This document shows positions 1 to 9,500 of a DNA stretch of 20,512 nt, one piece after another (the first letter of the stretch is position 1; every line of letters starts with the position of its first letter). A program made the position numbers and the translations under genes. Below the pieces are notes generated by a model that saw only the letters and a program-made list of their open reading frames with translations, did no database searches and was not told the origin of the DNA. The DNA is from Gracilaria caudata (lineage: Eukaryota; Rhodophyta; Florideophyceae; Gracilariales; Gracilariaceae), in assembly GCA_030374735.1 (NCBI GenBank), contig JASCIV010000424.1, forward strand, positions 1 to 20,512, read 5' to 3'.

Positions 1-17
1 ATGTGTATAAGAGACAG
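1..17 (+). other. Tn5/Nextera mosaic-end adapter remnant
   Basis: The window opens with 17 bases identical to the 3' part of the 19-base Tn5 mosaic end used in Nextera libraries (ATGTGTATAAGAGACAG). This is almost certainly untrimmed sequencing adapter and not genomic DNA. It implies that position 1 is the end of an assembled contig. Confidence 0.93.
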
Positions 18-300
18 GGGGTGACCGGCTGTCGTGAGTTGACTGGCTGCCGACGTTTTTCGAGAGACGCACTCCGACTCGTGGGATAGATACACACGGC
101 TGTCGTCGACGGTGGCGTGGTCTGGCGTCTGTGGACCTGACTTTGGTCGCCGACCTTTGGCCTCCTGCCGCGCGCGCCTTGCTGTGACTTGCAGCTCCGC
201 GAGCGCGCGCCAGACGTGATCGTGCTACAAAACGCGCCGCTTCCTCTCTCGTCTTGCTACCAAGTGCATTGCGGCTTCGCCCATTGCTTGTGCACGCGTC
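18..300. other. 5' flank of the RING gene; no gene seen
   Basis: GC-rich sequence upstream of the RING-H2 start codon. It presumably holds the promoter and 5' UTR of that gene. I see no TATA box, RNA gene or convincing reading frame. Reading frames on the opposite strand here depend on non-ATG starts and are read as chance products of GC-rich sequence. Confidence 0.4.
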
Positions 301-879
301 ATGGACCTTTTGTTCTTCGACTTTCTCGACTTTCTTGACGCCGCGCCGCGCGCGCCGTCGCAATGCAAGCTGGCGCCTGCCGCGCCGCCGCCGGCCGCAA
401 GCACGTTGTCGCACCTCGCCGCCCATGCGCTCAAGTCGTGTTTACCGCGTCGAATCCACGAGCCCACCGACTTGGTCTCCATTCTGCTCGACATGTTGTT
501 GTCCAATTTCGTGCCACACGGCGCCACCGATTCCGTCATCCGCGCCCTACCCACGGAGGTGGTCGAGCATTCCGCGCCCCCCGACTCTACCGAGGCCACG
601 CCGCCCCCATCATCAACTCAACACAGAGGTGATAAATGCGCCATTTGTCTCGCCCCGTACGAGCAGGGTGACACTTTGCGTCGACTTCCATGCGACCATT
701 TGTTCCACACCGAAGTACGTTTTATCACTTCCACCGCATTCGTGAATCAGCCCTCATATTCCACCTCAAAAAAGCTTGCTGACATACTTTTCATCTGCGT
801 GGCTCGATGCTTGCAGTGTGTCGATGCATGGCTCAAGAGAAGGTCTTTATGCCCTGTGTGCAAACTTCACGCGTGTTGA
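301..879 (+). CDS. RING-H2 finger protein, probable E3 ubiquitin ligase (two exons)
   Basis: Probable E3 ubiquitin ligase that recruits an E2 enzyme through a C-terminal RING-H2 domain. The exons are 301-714 and 817-879 (158 residues after splicing). Joining them gives a textbook RING-H2: C113-x2-C116-x14-C131-x-H133-x2-H136-x2-C139-x10-C150-x2-C153, with the usual 'LPCDHLFH' and 'CPVC' words. Just before it, 'VIRALPTEVVE' resembles the short leader seen in RNF126/RNF115-like ligases. The N-terminal 60 residues are Ala/Pro-rich and of unknown function, and the protein ends five residues after the last zinc ligand. No transmembrane segment is evident. The ATG at 301 opens the frame that reaches the RING. 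Substrate and specific orthologue are unknown. Without splicing, the frame stays open (192 aa) but the RING is broken. It converges on the Rab3GAP gene. Confidence 0.85.
   Translation: MDLLFFDFLDFLDAAPRAPSQCKLAPAAPPPAASTLSHLAAHALKSCLPRRIHEPTDLVSILLDMLLSNFVPHGATDSVIRALPTEVVEHSAPPDSTEATPPPSSTQHRGDKCAICLAPYEQGDTLRRLPCDHLFHTEVRFITSTAFVNQPSYSTSKKLADILFICVARCLQCVDAWLKRRSLCPVCKLHAC
715..816 (+). other. Spliceosomal intron inside the RING domain (102 nt)
   Basis: The intron begins GTACGT and ends TTGCAG, with a branch-site-like CTGAC about 40 bases before the acceptor. Removing it joins the codons for His-Thr-Glu directly to Cys-Val-Asp and restores the missing zinc ligand spacing (H-x2-C). The length is a multiple of three and contains no in-frame stop, so retention would add 34 residues without a frameshift. 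Confidence 0.85.
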
Positions 880-920
880 ACAACACGTGACCGTACTAGC
901 AATCCCATCTTACTTCTTAA

Positions 921-3665
921 TCATACAGAATAATCCAACCCCAAGCGGAACGCTACTCGAAACTCCTCGTTGCTTAGACGGATGTACATTCGATCCGTGT
1001 CTTCGCCCCGTATCACAAACTCTCTCCATTCAGGCAGCATAACACTTCTCCACCCGCCATCATCCAACCCGGCCATACGGATCACCAGCTTCTTCTCCTT
1101 CTCATCTTCAACCTCAGCATACTCTCCGCAAGCAATGCGGTCAACGATGCCTCCCATGGTGTCTGTCGGCGGTAACTTTGTTAGAACAGAAGTCGCTACC
1201 AAAGCAGAATGCTCCGCAATCGCAACAGCGTCAAGAGCCGCTGCCACCCGACCCATCTCCGCCACATCCGTGTTGTCAAGCCTTAGTCTACAGCATAGAT
1301 CACGAATAGCATGCTTTGCATTGTCAATAGTTGCTTTCACCGTAGGTAATGTCGGCGGTCTTTGGAATGCGTTGTAAAGTAGCGTCGTCGTGCTAGCCGC
1401 TTGAATTACGCATAGGTGCAGTAGCACCTGTGTCATGGGCATTGCTCTCAGGTCAGCCAGTGCCTTGCTTCCATGCGCACATGCGTCGAACAGCGGCTCC
1501 TGTTTGCTTGCTGCTAGGCTCTCAGCCCCGTTCCACAATCGTTCCCATACATTTCCTGATTGGCTCATTCTCGCGCTTAGTCGCCCCCTTCGACCTCGCT
1601 TTGTTGTATTCCCCGAGTTTCTCTCATTAGTATTGCCACTAGTTGTTTCCACACTTTCATCTTCCTCCACCGCACCTTCTGTTTCTCCGAGCGATATATC
1701 CTTGTTCGCGTCGTCCCGGGCATCGTCAGTTATCCAGTCCGAAGGCGAGAACCATCTGACAAAGTCAGCCATGCTTGCCATGGGGTTGGCAGCTTTAAAT
1801 GCCATCATGTCACTCTTCAGAGTTAGGGACTGTCTCCGTGCGTCCACCTCATCATTTCGCTCCCTTTGGTGACTACTTTCTGCTCTTCTTACCATTCTCT
1901 TCAACTCCTCTTCGACCATGTCGCGAGTCACCAGCACATGCGGTTGTACGTAAGGTTCCCAAACTTGTCTCTCCTTTTCCAACAAGTTCTCATGCTCAGT
2001 AGCTTCCCTTGTGCCAATCAACTCCACACCGTCCAGTAATCTTTTCCTTCCCATTTCGTCCCTTCCTAATCCAGCGACGGAAACAGCTTGCCCTGCTGCT
2101 TCGCGTCTTCTCCGTTCAACACAGCAATTGATCATTTGTAGCTTCTGTGTGACCAGACTTTCATTATGGTCTGGTCCGGATTCCATACTAAACGGAACAC
2201 CACAGATGATCCATTGTTGTTCCCAATGAACTTCTATTCCATCCAGAAACAAATTCCACAACTTCTGCGCAGCGTTGACAGTGTCACAGGCTGCAAGCAG
2301 CCGACTGACTCGTTCTAGAACAATCATTTCTGAGCCATTCGGTCCCAGGGCATCTACTACGTCACTCATAATGCCTCGGCCAGGGTCCATTTCAAACAAA
2401 GTGGCAACAGCAGACGTCAGGAATTCTTCGTCAATTCTATCATCCTGAATCGCAGCTGCCGCGACATACTCGGCTACCTGCACAAGATATTCATCCAGAG
2501 CTGAAGGGGCTGGAGAGCGGGCCACCCGCGGTGAATGAGAACGACCTTCACCTTCCAAATGTGATCGACGCGGGGACATCTCTGGCTTCCCTTCATGACG
2601 ACTGCGCACTATTTTCATTACGTCGACCACCGCGAGAGGGGCGGCTGGCAAGTAGTTATCCCTCATGTTCGCAGCAATCTGGGCTAAGCGCAAGTTGGAT
2701 CGCGCGGGTGTTGTCATTGGAATCCGCAATGATGGAATGGATGCACTCGCAATCTCCTTAACCAATTCTTTTGGGGGATATAGACGAAGTCGCGATGCTG
2801 TTGAAGCTGGCATTCCTGCCAAGACCTCAGTGTGTTGCAGGTCAGTTGCTGGGAATTCTTCCCATATCGCTGACACCTGAATACGTGCCACAGGGTCCGA
2901 TTCGTTCAATGCTCCAACCTGCACAGCAGATAATCTTCGTTCCGATGCGAACGAGCCGGGAGTGGGAGTCAGTCTAAAAGAAAAGTCATTCCAATCATAA
3001 GTGAACTTTGCACAGATATTCGCGTCGCTGCTGCGTGGCGGGCTCAAACGTCTAGCTGACGAACGCTTATTCCGAAAGAGACGCAGAAGACCCGCCAGAT
3101 GAGAAAAATCTACGGGCGTGTGATGGTTGAAGTCGCATGAGAAGCGCTTGTGAAAGGGAAACAGTTGTCTACCGATGAAACGTAAGGAGCTTGGACGTCC
3201 GACGGGTACAATCATAGGAACAGGGCAACCGCAAGCTGAGGCTGCCACAGACATCGCAGAGAGTAGAACAGAAGCATCTGAACCGTCGTTCGCAGCAATC
3301 CCATCTGGATTGCTTGCTGTCAACAATACGCACTCTGTCACGCCGAGCAGCCGTTCCAACGGAACAGCATCCAGAGAATTGGTCGGACTCCATACTCGAA
3401 GTTGTAAGGTGAGATCACGATCAGCAAAGGAAATCTGGCTCACTGCAATTGGGGGTGGCTCTAAAGCGGCACCACCGGTCGTCTTGACTGGGATTGTAGA
3501 CATTCTGTCATGGACTCGGGTCGTCGAATGTTGACCATCATGAAGACCCCATGATCTTAATTCCAGTTCAATATCCAAAGCCAATCGTTCCCATGGTGAA
3601 GCGCATGTAAAATCAATGAGCTCATCTGCATCAGGGCTGGGGAGGATGTCATATTTGGCTCCCAT
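921..3665 (-). CDS. RAB3GAP1: Rab3 GTPase-activating protein, catalytic subunit
   Basis: Likely the catalytic subunit of the Rab3GAP complex. In animals this works with a non-catalytic partner as a GAP for Rab3 and as an exchange factor for Rab18, in membrane traffic and autophagy. The 914-residue product is close to the animal protein (about 980). The N-terminus 'DELIDFTCASPWERL' matches the family's opening 'ITDFTxASEWERF' word, supporting the ATG at 3665. The conserved C-terminal catalytic region starts near residue 690 with 'GRLSARM', the motif that carries the family's presumed arginine finger (here R699), followed by 'GNVWERLWNGAE' and 'PLFDACAHGSKALADL'. The middle (about 590-690) is charged and low in complexity. 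The gene is uninterrupted. Its 3' end faces the RING gene 41 bp away, so their 3' UTRs probably overlap. The regulatory subunit is not in the window. Confidence 0.85.
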   Translation of the reverse strand: MGAKYDILPSPDADELIDFTCASPWERLALDIELELRSWGLHDGQHSTTRVHDRMSTIPVKTTGGAALEPPPIAVSQISFADRDLTLQLRVWSPTNSLDAVPLERLLGVTECVLLTASNPDGIAANDGSDASVLLSAMSVAASACGCPVPMIVPVGRPSSLRFIGRQLFPFHKRFSCDFNHHTPVDFSHLAGLLRLFRNKRSSARRLSPPRSSDANICAKFTYDWNDFSFRLTPTPGSFASERRLSAVQVGALNESDPVARIQVSAIWEEFPATDLQHTEVLAGMPASTASRLRLYPPKELVKEIASASIPSLRIPMTTPARSNLRLAQIAANMRDNYLPAAPLAVVDVMKIVRSRHEGKPEMSPRRSHLEGEGRSHSPRVARSPAPSALDEYLVQVAEYVAAAAIQDDRIDEEFLTSAVATLFEMDPGRGIMSDVVDALGPNGSEMIVLERVSRLLAACDTVNAAQKLWNLFLDGIEVHWEQQWIICGVPFSMESGPDHNESLVTQKLQMINCCVERRRREAAGQAVSVAGLGRDEMGRKRLLDGVELIGTREATEHENLLEKERQVWEPYVQPHVLVTRDMVEEELKRMVRRAESSHQRERNDEVDARRQSLTLKSDMMAFKAANPMASMADFVRWFSPSDWITDDARDDANKDISLGETEGAVEEDESVETTSGNTNERNSGNTTKRGRRGRLSARMSQSGNVWERLWNGAESLAASKQEPLFDACAHGSKALADLRAMPMTQVLLHLCVIQAASTTTLLYNAFQRPPTLPTVKATIDNAKHAIRDLCCRLRLDNTDVAEMGRVAAALDAVAIAEHSALVATSVLTKLPPTDTMGGIVDRIACGEYAEVEDEKEKKLVIRMAGLDDGGWRSVMLPEWREFVIRGEDTDRMYIRLSNEEFRVAFRLGLDYSV

Positions 3666-5635
3666 TCGTGAAGAGGGAACTCACGGAGTTTGTGTGCAGC
3701 ACAAGGTCTCTGTTGTCGGTGAGTGCAATACCACAGCGAAAGCTATAGAGCAATAGAAGGCGGTAAATGAGATGGCGTGAAGTGGTGGCGCCTGTATGTC
3801 AGAAGCGAGGTGTTAAGTATTAAAGTAGGTTGGAAATAGAGAGTGCAGACTGCTTGTGATTTCCCCAACCATCCATAGAGGCCCAGCTGCGGGACTTGCT
3901 GTTGCCGGTCCGACTGCGTGGAACACTGAATTGCGTTCGTTAGTTACCTCCTGTTCCCAGCAGAAAGCTGAATCCGCCCCGAATTCTTGGCCCGCTTTAG
4001 CTTTCGCCTCAATTTGCTTGCAACGTGGTTTCAAGCGCGCACGCGTGTGGCTATGACGTCATCGTAGGAGTCTTAACTTTGTCCTTACTCGATATCTCAG
4101 CTCATGGGCTCTGTCGTATGCTCGACGGGAAGACCAGCTGAAGCGCTGCGTTCGTGCTCTTGATAGTAAAAGTTTCGCCGGCACGATGTGACCCTGCTCT
4201 GTAATGTGGGACATGATGTCCCCAATAAAGTGCAGAATGTATTGAAATTAAGTTTTAGTTGGAACGCAACTGTCTGGGGTGTGGAACGGAAATCAGATAG
4301 TGGTGTCTTCAATTAACGTAGTGAAGACTCTTCACTGAAGCAAGCCCGAGACCGTTAGAAGTGGTTGCGTCTTTTCGACGGAACGTATGGCAGAAGACAG
4401 CAATTACGACCACATTACTGGGCTTTCGAACTTGGGGGCAACGAAACCGCGCTCAAGAAACCTTTACCGTTGCACGTTCAGTTCTTTATCATGTTCCGAA
4501 TTATTACCAACCTACTCTACATGCGTGCGTGCTAAAAAGACATGACACTGCGAACAGGAGTACTTACCGCTCTTCGCTTGATCTGAAGCTGTAATCACAA
4601 GTAAGCAGCTGTCCTAACTGATCCACGTCACACTCGTCCCCTCACTGCAACAAGCTCAATACGATCGTATCTGCCAATACAAAATCGTGAAGTCTTCTGC
4701 GCAAATTTCGACGAGCTTGTGCTCCAGCTGGTGTAGACCTCATATCAATTCTGTAGTTTTCAACAATCAGAAAGTTCATGCGCCCCATTCTTGCGTTAGC
4801 AAGCTTCTGAAGGCGGACGCGTGGCGAAAGGACACACCGTCGCGAACCAAGGCTCAACAACGAATCGCCTGTTTCCCATTCATCATGCTGTTAAAAACCC
4901 AGAAGAATCATTCTGGGGAAGAAACGAGGGAATTCTGTCGCACGACGACGGAGCTTTGCTATATATGAAGGCCAGCAAACTTGGATTTGTACCACGTGGC
5001 ATACAGATACACGTGTAGCTTGCAGCTCGGCCTTTATCAATATCAATTTCTTGGAATACAGACGTAGTATTTCTGAAATACCTGCATCTTTGTCACAATG
5101 TCATTGCCAGTGCTATCAGGGGTAGAACGCTATCTTCACTTCGGACATCAACCTTCAACTGGCTCTTCTCAACAATGCTAACCTTAAGGGATGCTCGAAT
5201 CAAACCTTGGAGGCTCAAATTTCGCCGCGCAGCAACTGGCGGAAGTTCTCGACGGGAGACGTTTGTTAGAGAACATCTGAGCACTACGTGCTCCGCAATG
5301 CGGAGTCCGCATCACAAGGGCCATCTGCCCGCGGGCCTGCATAATAAAGTACGAATCTTACAATGACGGTTGTGGACTGCTACCTGGGGTTCCAAAGCCT
5401 ATAAAGAAATCTCCTTCCTTTGTGACATTTGAAGTCTGCAGAGGTGGCATTCTGGCTGTTGGAAATGTTATCCACTTAAAATACCGGAACACACTTGTCT
5501 TGTTCTTTGTACCAGATATTTCATATTCACATGATGTTTTGTTATACAAGGGTATGTCTTTTAATAGTATAAATCGGTGCGCAAGATTTCTTCGCGAATT
5601 TGATTTCGACGCTGTCTACCAGCTCATACTACATG
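3666..5635. other. Gene-poor interval; no supported gene
   Basis: About 2 kb upstream of the Rab3GAP gene. Reading frames here are short (under 100 codons), overlap on both strands and show no recognisable domain or repeat structure. The part nearest 3665 should hold the Rab3GAP promoter. The only site that stands out is a perfect CRE-type palindrome at 4053-4062. I see no tRNA or other structural RNA. Base composition is more AT-rich than around the neighbouring genes, as expected for intergenic or decayed transposon DNA. Confidence 0.4.
4053..4062. promoter_or_regulatory. CRE-like palindrome (ATGACGTCAT)
   Basis: A perfect 10-bp palindrome with the full CRE/bZIP core TGACGTCA lies 387 bp upstream of the Rab3GAP start codon. 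bZIP factors bind this core in many eukaryotes. Whether it is used here is unknown, and one site could occur by chance. Confidence 0.3.
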
Positions 5636-5690
5636 TCTCTCTCTCTCTCTTTTATGGAAACGGTGAAGCTAATTCCGCTTCTACGCGTGG
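5636..5690 (-). repeat. (CT)n-ended repeat unit A
   Basis: A TC tract (5636-5650) is followed by TTTA, GG and an AAGCTAATT word. Units B and C have a similar order. Read on the minus strand, the unit ends ...AATTAGCTT...ATAAAAGAGAGA, like the tail of a non-LTR retroelement ending in a simple repeat. It is the most diverged of the three. Confidence 0.4.
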
Positions 5691-5728
5691 GTTTGCTCAA
5701 GACTACATGTCATTGTGCAGATACCTTA

Positions 5729-5776
5729 TCTCTCTCTCTCTCTCTCTTTTACGGGCGTAGCAGTTCAATTACATAC
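5729..5776 (-). repeat. (CT)n-ended repeat unit B
   Basis: A TC tract (5729-5747) is followed by TTTTACGGGCGTAGCAG, then TTCAATTA, ACT and GCA. These words occur in the same order and nearly the same spacing in unit C. On the minus strand this reads AATTGAACTGC...CCCGTAAAAGAGAGAG, consistent with a retroelement 3' end. Confidence 0.45.
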
Positions 5777-6114
5777 TGCAACTACATAGGTTCAGCTACA
5801 GCACTGGAACATGCCGCCAACCATCGTTCTATGAATCTTCGACTATAAAAAGAAGGCGGCCGATGACGATTAATTCCCAACGTCGTCATGCATATGAATT
5901 AAAATGATTCTTACTCAACCGAGTTTCGGATTTGAAAAGTCGTGTTCGGCATACACTTATTCTGCATGAGATAAAGAGTAAAGTGGGATATGCCTGGGTG
6001 GAACCAAAGATGCACAGGTGTTATGGAATCATCGGGCAACGACAATTACGAAGGTAGTTCGTAGCTCAGCTATTTTTTCCTACGTGGTGGCTGCGACATG
6101 GAGGTGTTATAGGT

Positions 6115-6542
6115 TCTCTCTCTCTCTCATTTACAGACACACTAGCTCAATTAGAACTATGTGCAGAGCGTTGCTGAAAGAAACGCTCTCTCACTAAGAA
6201 GGTCAAACATTCTTTCTGGCCATTTGGAGATGACATCAGAAGCAACAAGACCCTGACGCTCGCGCAAGGGCGGCAAGCTGATACGTCTTGAATATGTTCG
6301 CAGCGGGCACCTCAACAGATAGTGTTCGGTTGTTGGGGTCCTTGGCAAGACCCAGCGTGGCGTTCAATGGGACGTCCACAATTCATGAACGGAAGAAGGT
6401 AGTCCTCTGTGTATTTCGGAACGCCCAAGAAATCATGAAACAACCCCTCCACTTCGTTTCATGGCACAGCGTCCTGATTCTACGCATCGCTCGAAGCGCG
6501 GAACGACACAAATTACCTAGCTACTTCGCTGTTTAATTCAGT
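6115..6542 (-). mobile_element. Decayed LINE-like retroelement 3' end (RT C-terminus remnant plus GA tail)
   Basis: On the minus strand, a frame ending at a stop (6157-6159) contains 'TTEHYLLRCPLR', the H-x4-C-type ending common in the C-terminal region of non-LTR retrotransposon polyproteins, then a Leu-rich tail. The stop is followed by only about 28 bases and then a (GA)7 tail (6115-6128). The same frame is broken by stops at 6364-6366 and 6433-6435, and a neighbouring frame carries 'MNCGRPIERHAGSCQ', which suggests frameshift decay of a Cys/His motif. The element would be 5'-truncated and ends next to the ArfGEF stop codon. Family assignment is tentative: no RT catalytic motif survives, and a chance resemblance is possible. 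Confidence 0.4.
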
Positions 6543-9500
6543 TCAGTCAAGTAAAGTGCTATCTGGCGGTTCAACAAAAGCTGCCTTAACAGCAGAAACT
6601 CCCATCACGCCTGCTATCAGCATTTCATCAGGTGCGGCACAGACCACTTTAAACGAGTCGCTCTTATCCGATGAAATCGGTAACACAGTATCCACTCCGC
6701 ACACCTTACGCAATGCCTTGCAAATGTCATCACTGACATTAGGTCCAATGTCTACTCCAACTTTCGTGCGAACAATTCTTTCTCTCATTTCACCGGGTAG
6801 TTGAGGATGGGCGACCAGAAGAGAGTGACTGTGTCCAGGGCCATTCGAACTACTACCCGGTCTCCATGATGTCGGAGCAATTCGGGCGCGGAACAGCCTA
6901 GTCACGCAGTTGCGCACTTCGTTGTCGTCTGCTCCATCCAGCAAATCGAGAAGGATGGAGTACAGGCTCGGCAGATGTTTCTCAAATTGTTCATAGGACA
7001 TTTGCATCATCCCATTCACTATAAAGCAAATCACTGCCGAAAATGCTGTTACTTCACGTCGCTCTTCAGAATCCGCATTCAGCTGGGATTCTTCGCATGC
7101 GTTGATGTAGTTCCGTAGCACACCTTCGCATAGGGTCATCACTTTCTTCTCTGTCCTCTCCTTGTCGTCCGCTCTATTGGGATCCAAGTAAAGCCAGAAC
7201 AGTAACCTCAGATAAGCCATCAACCCTTTCGTTTCCTGCATTAGGAGATTCGGAACCTGGTTCATGAACCCTGTCCTCCACAAAGTGAAACGTAGATCTA
7301 TGTTGGCGTTGAAATTGTGAGCAAAAAGGTAACTCAGAGAAAGTGATTCCCCGAGACTCAGGACATCGGAAGTTGACAAACCCTTATAGAACCATACTAC
7401 CAACTCTTGAGCCAACTGAATCAGCTGTAACTGAACGACGCATTTCGCCCGCACGACCTTGAAACGAACACGCCTGGGTTCGCTGTCCTCTCCATCAGCT
7501 GGCTCTGCTCTATCGTCGGTATTCCCCGTTGTATCGTTCTTTTCTGATTCGTTTGCTTCCTCGAGCTTTCCATTCGGTACATGCTCTGGTTCTCCGTGAT
7601 TGGACGCATGGTTCAAAACTCCATTTAATTCCTTCGATTCCTTTGTATCGAAAGACTTTTCAGATACGGGGGAGGAAGAGGAAGCACCCGGACCAAGAAT
7701 CTCATGTGGTATGGTATCCACAAAGAGCAAATGAACATGTTTCACAACCAGCCCCCAATCTTCAGATGTGAGAGATGATCCGACAGCCCTCAGCAGGCGG
7801 TCCAATACAAACATCCCTTCTCGGGCAATAATTTCTGTTTCTTGCAAAACCCATCTGCGAATGATATCCAGCAGATCCTGCAGTAGTTCTCTTGTTACAG
7901 ATATGTGTTGTACAAAAATGTCAACGAGAGACTTCATTGACACCGACCCAGTTGTGGTAGCCCATTGTTCAATGGCTGCCCCCTCTATTCTGTCACTGCT
8001 CGAGGACAAATATCCCACGTCGTCAAAGACAGGTGATAATACTCCTCGAAAGATGAGAACCCAGAGGCTTGGAGAGAAATGCCCACCATGGTTTTCAAGA
8101 ACTCTGAACAAACCCGCGCTAGCAGCTGTGCGCACTTGCGGACGTTCATCCTGCAGTGCCGCAGCGAGACCAGTTAATATCGGAAACCAGCTCCCAATGT
8201 GTGCCTCAGTGTCCGCCGTGAACCATATCTCCAGATCTTCAGTATCGTTCTTGTCGTTGTCGTTTTCAGCCCGCTGAACTCGCAAATAAGACAATGCCTT
8301 TCCTTCTGCTAAAGAAGAGGCACATGTTCCACTCAACAGATTTATAGCCGCGATTGGTACATCAGTGGAAATCGCAGTTCGGGTATAGGCAGTTATTCCA
8401 GTGATAGCATCCACATAGACCTCGTCAATACTGCCAACGTATTTCCGAGCAACAGAATCAACGATTTCCCAGCCAGTCTTCATGATCTTATCAACCTTGT
8501 CATCGGCGGCCAAGGCCAACACTCCAAACACAGATCTCCACCCGGATTTGATATTGTGAGCTCGAGCATGAACTAATTGGGAAACACAGCTAAGAACAAA
8601 CTCGCGAATCTGAACCACCTTTGACTTGCTAAAGCAGGTCTCGAACGGTTTGAGAAAAGACCGTTGAAATGAAAAGTTAGAAAGCTCATCCTTTTCGAGG
8701 AACTTTGACGCGAGCTGCCGCAACGCATCGATGGCGTATAATGCGACATTACGGTTCGAATGACACATTGCGGAAGCGAAAAATCTACCCATCTGTTCCC
8801 ATATTCTTCCCCACTCTAGACGAGTGCGAGATTCCATATTGTAATAGGCCATCTCTACTATCTTCTGCACGCAGAAGATTCTAGGGCCTGGACTTTCGCT
8901 CAGCTCTTCTAGGGCAACAGTACATAGCGCATGGCAAAAGTCGGCAACTCCATTGGGTGACAGCTTTGACGAATTGGAAAAGATCCTTTCGATTTCATTC
9001 TCGGCGATCGTAGATGCCATCGAAGCCGCCTTGGGGTCAATGCGTTGCATCGTGTTCCCAGACCTTTGTATGTTTCCATCTGACAAGCTTGGCCGTGTAC
9101 CAGAATTTCGTCTCGCATTGGTTGTGGGACTCAATAGCATGTCGGGAGTATCCCCTCTGCTTTCAACCGTTATTGTACCCGTTGACTTGTGTGCATGTAG
9201 GGTCCCGTTGCGGTCATTTAGAGCAGTATTCGTCACCCCTTTCAATGGCTCTTTCTGAAGGATGAATTTGCTCGGGTTTCCGCTAGCTACGGCTCGCACT
9301 TGCTCTAACTGCGATATTGCTCGCACGATGAGAACCCATTGTTCTCCCAGGTTATTCCCTTCAAGTGCCGCAATTGCCAAAATCATTCGGATACATTCAA
9401 CATTCTTCGGTCGCATTTCCGAAATGCTGTGCAAGTGCGTGAACTTCGCTAGGGACGACACGAACGCGCTCTTCGACGTAGCGATGCTAAACGTCGACGC

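Noticed and set aside
3813..5549. Several 60-90-codon frames in the gap upstream of Rab3GAP
   Set aside because: They overlap on both strands, many lack an ATG and none shows a domain. A faint likeness of 4097-4312 to the N-terminus of Harbinger-type transposases was too weak to report as a feature.
5844..5850. TATAAAA box at 5844
   Set aside because: A good TATA match, but no gene follows within a sensible distance, and it lies among repeat units.
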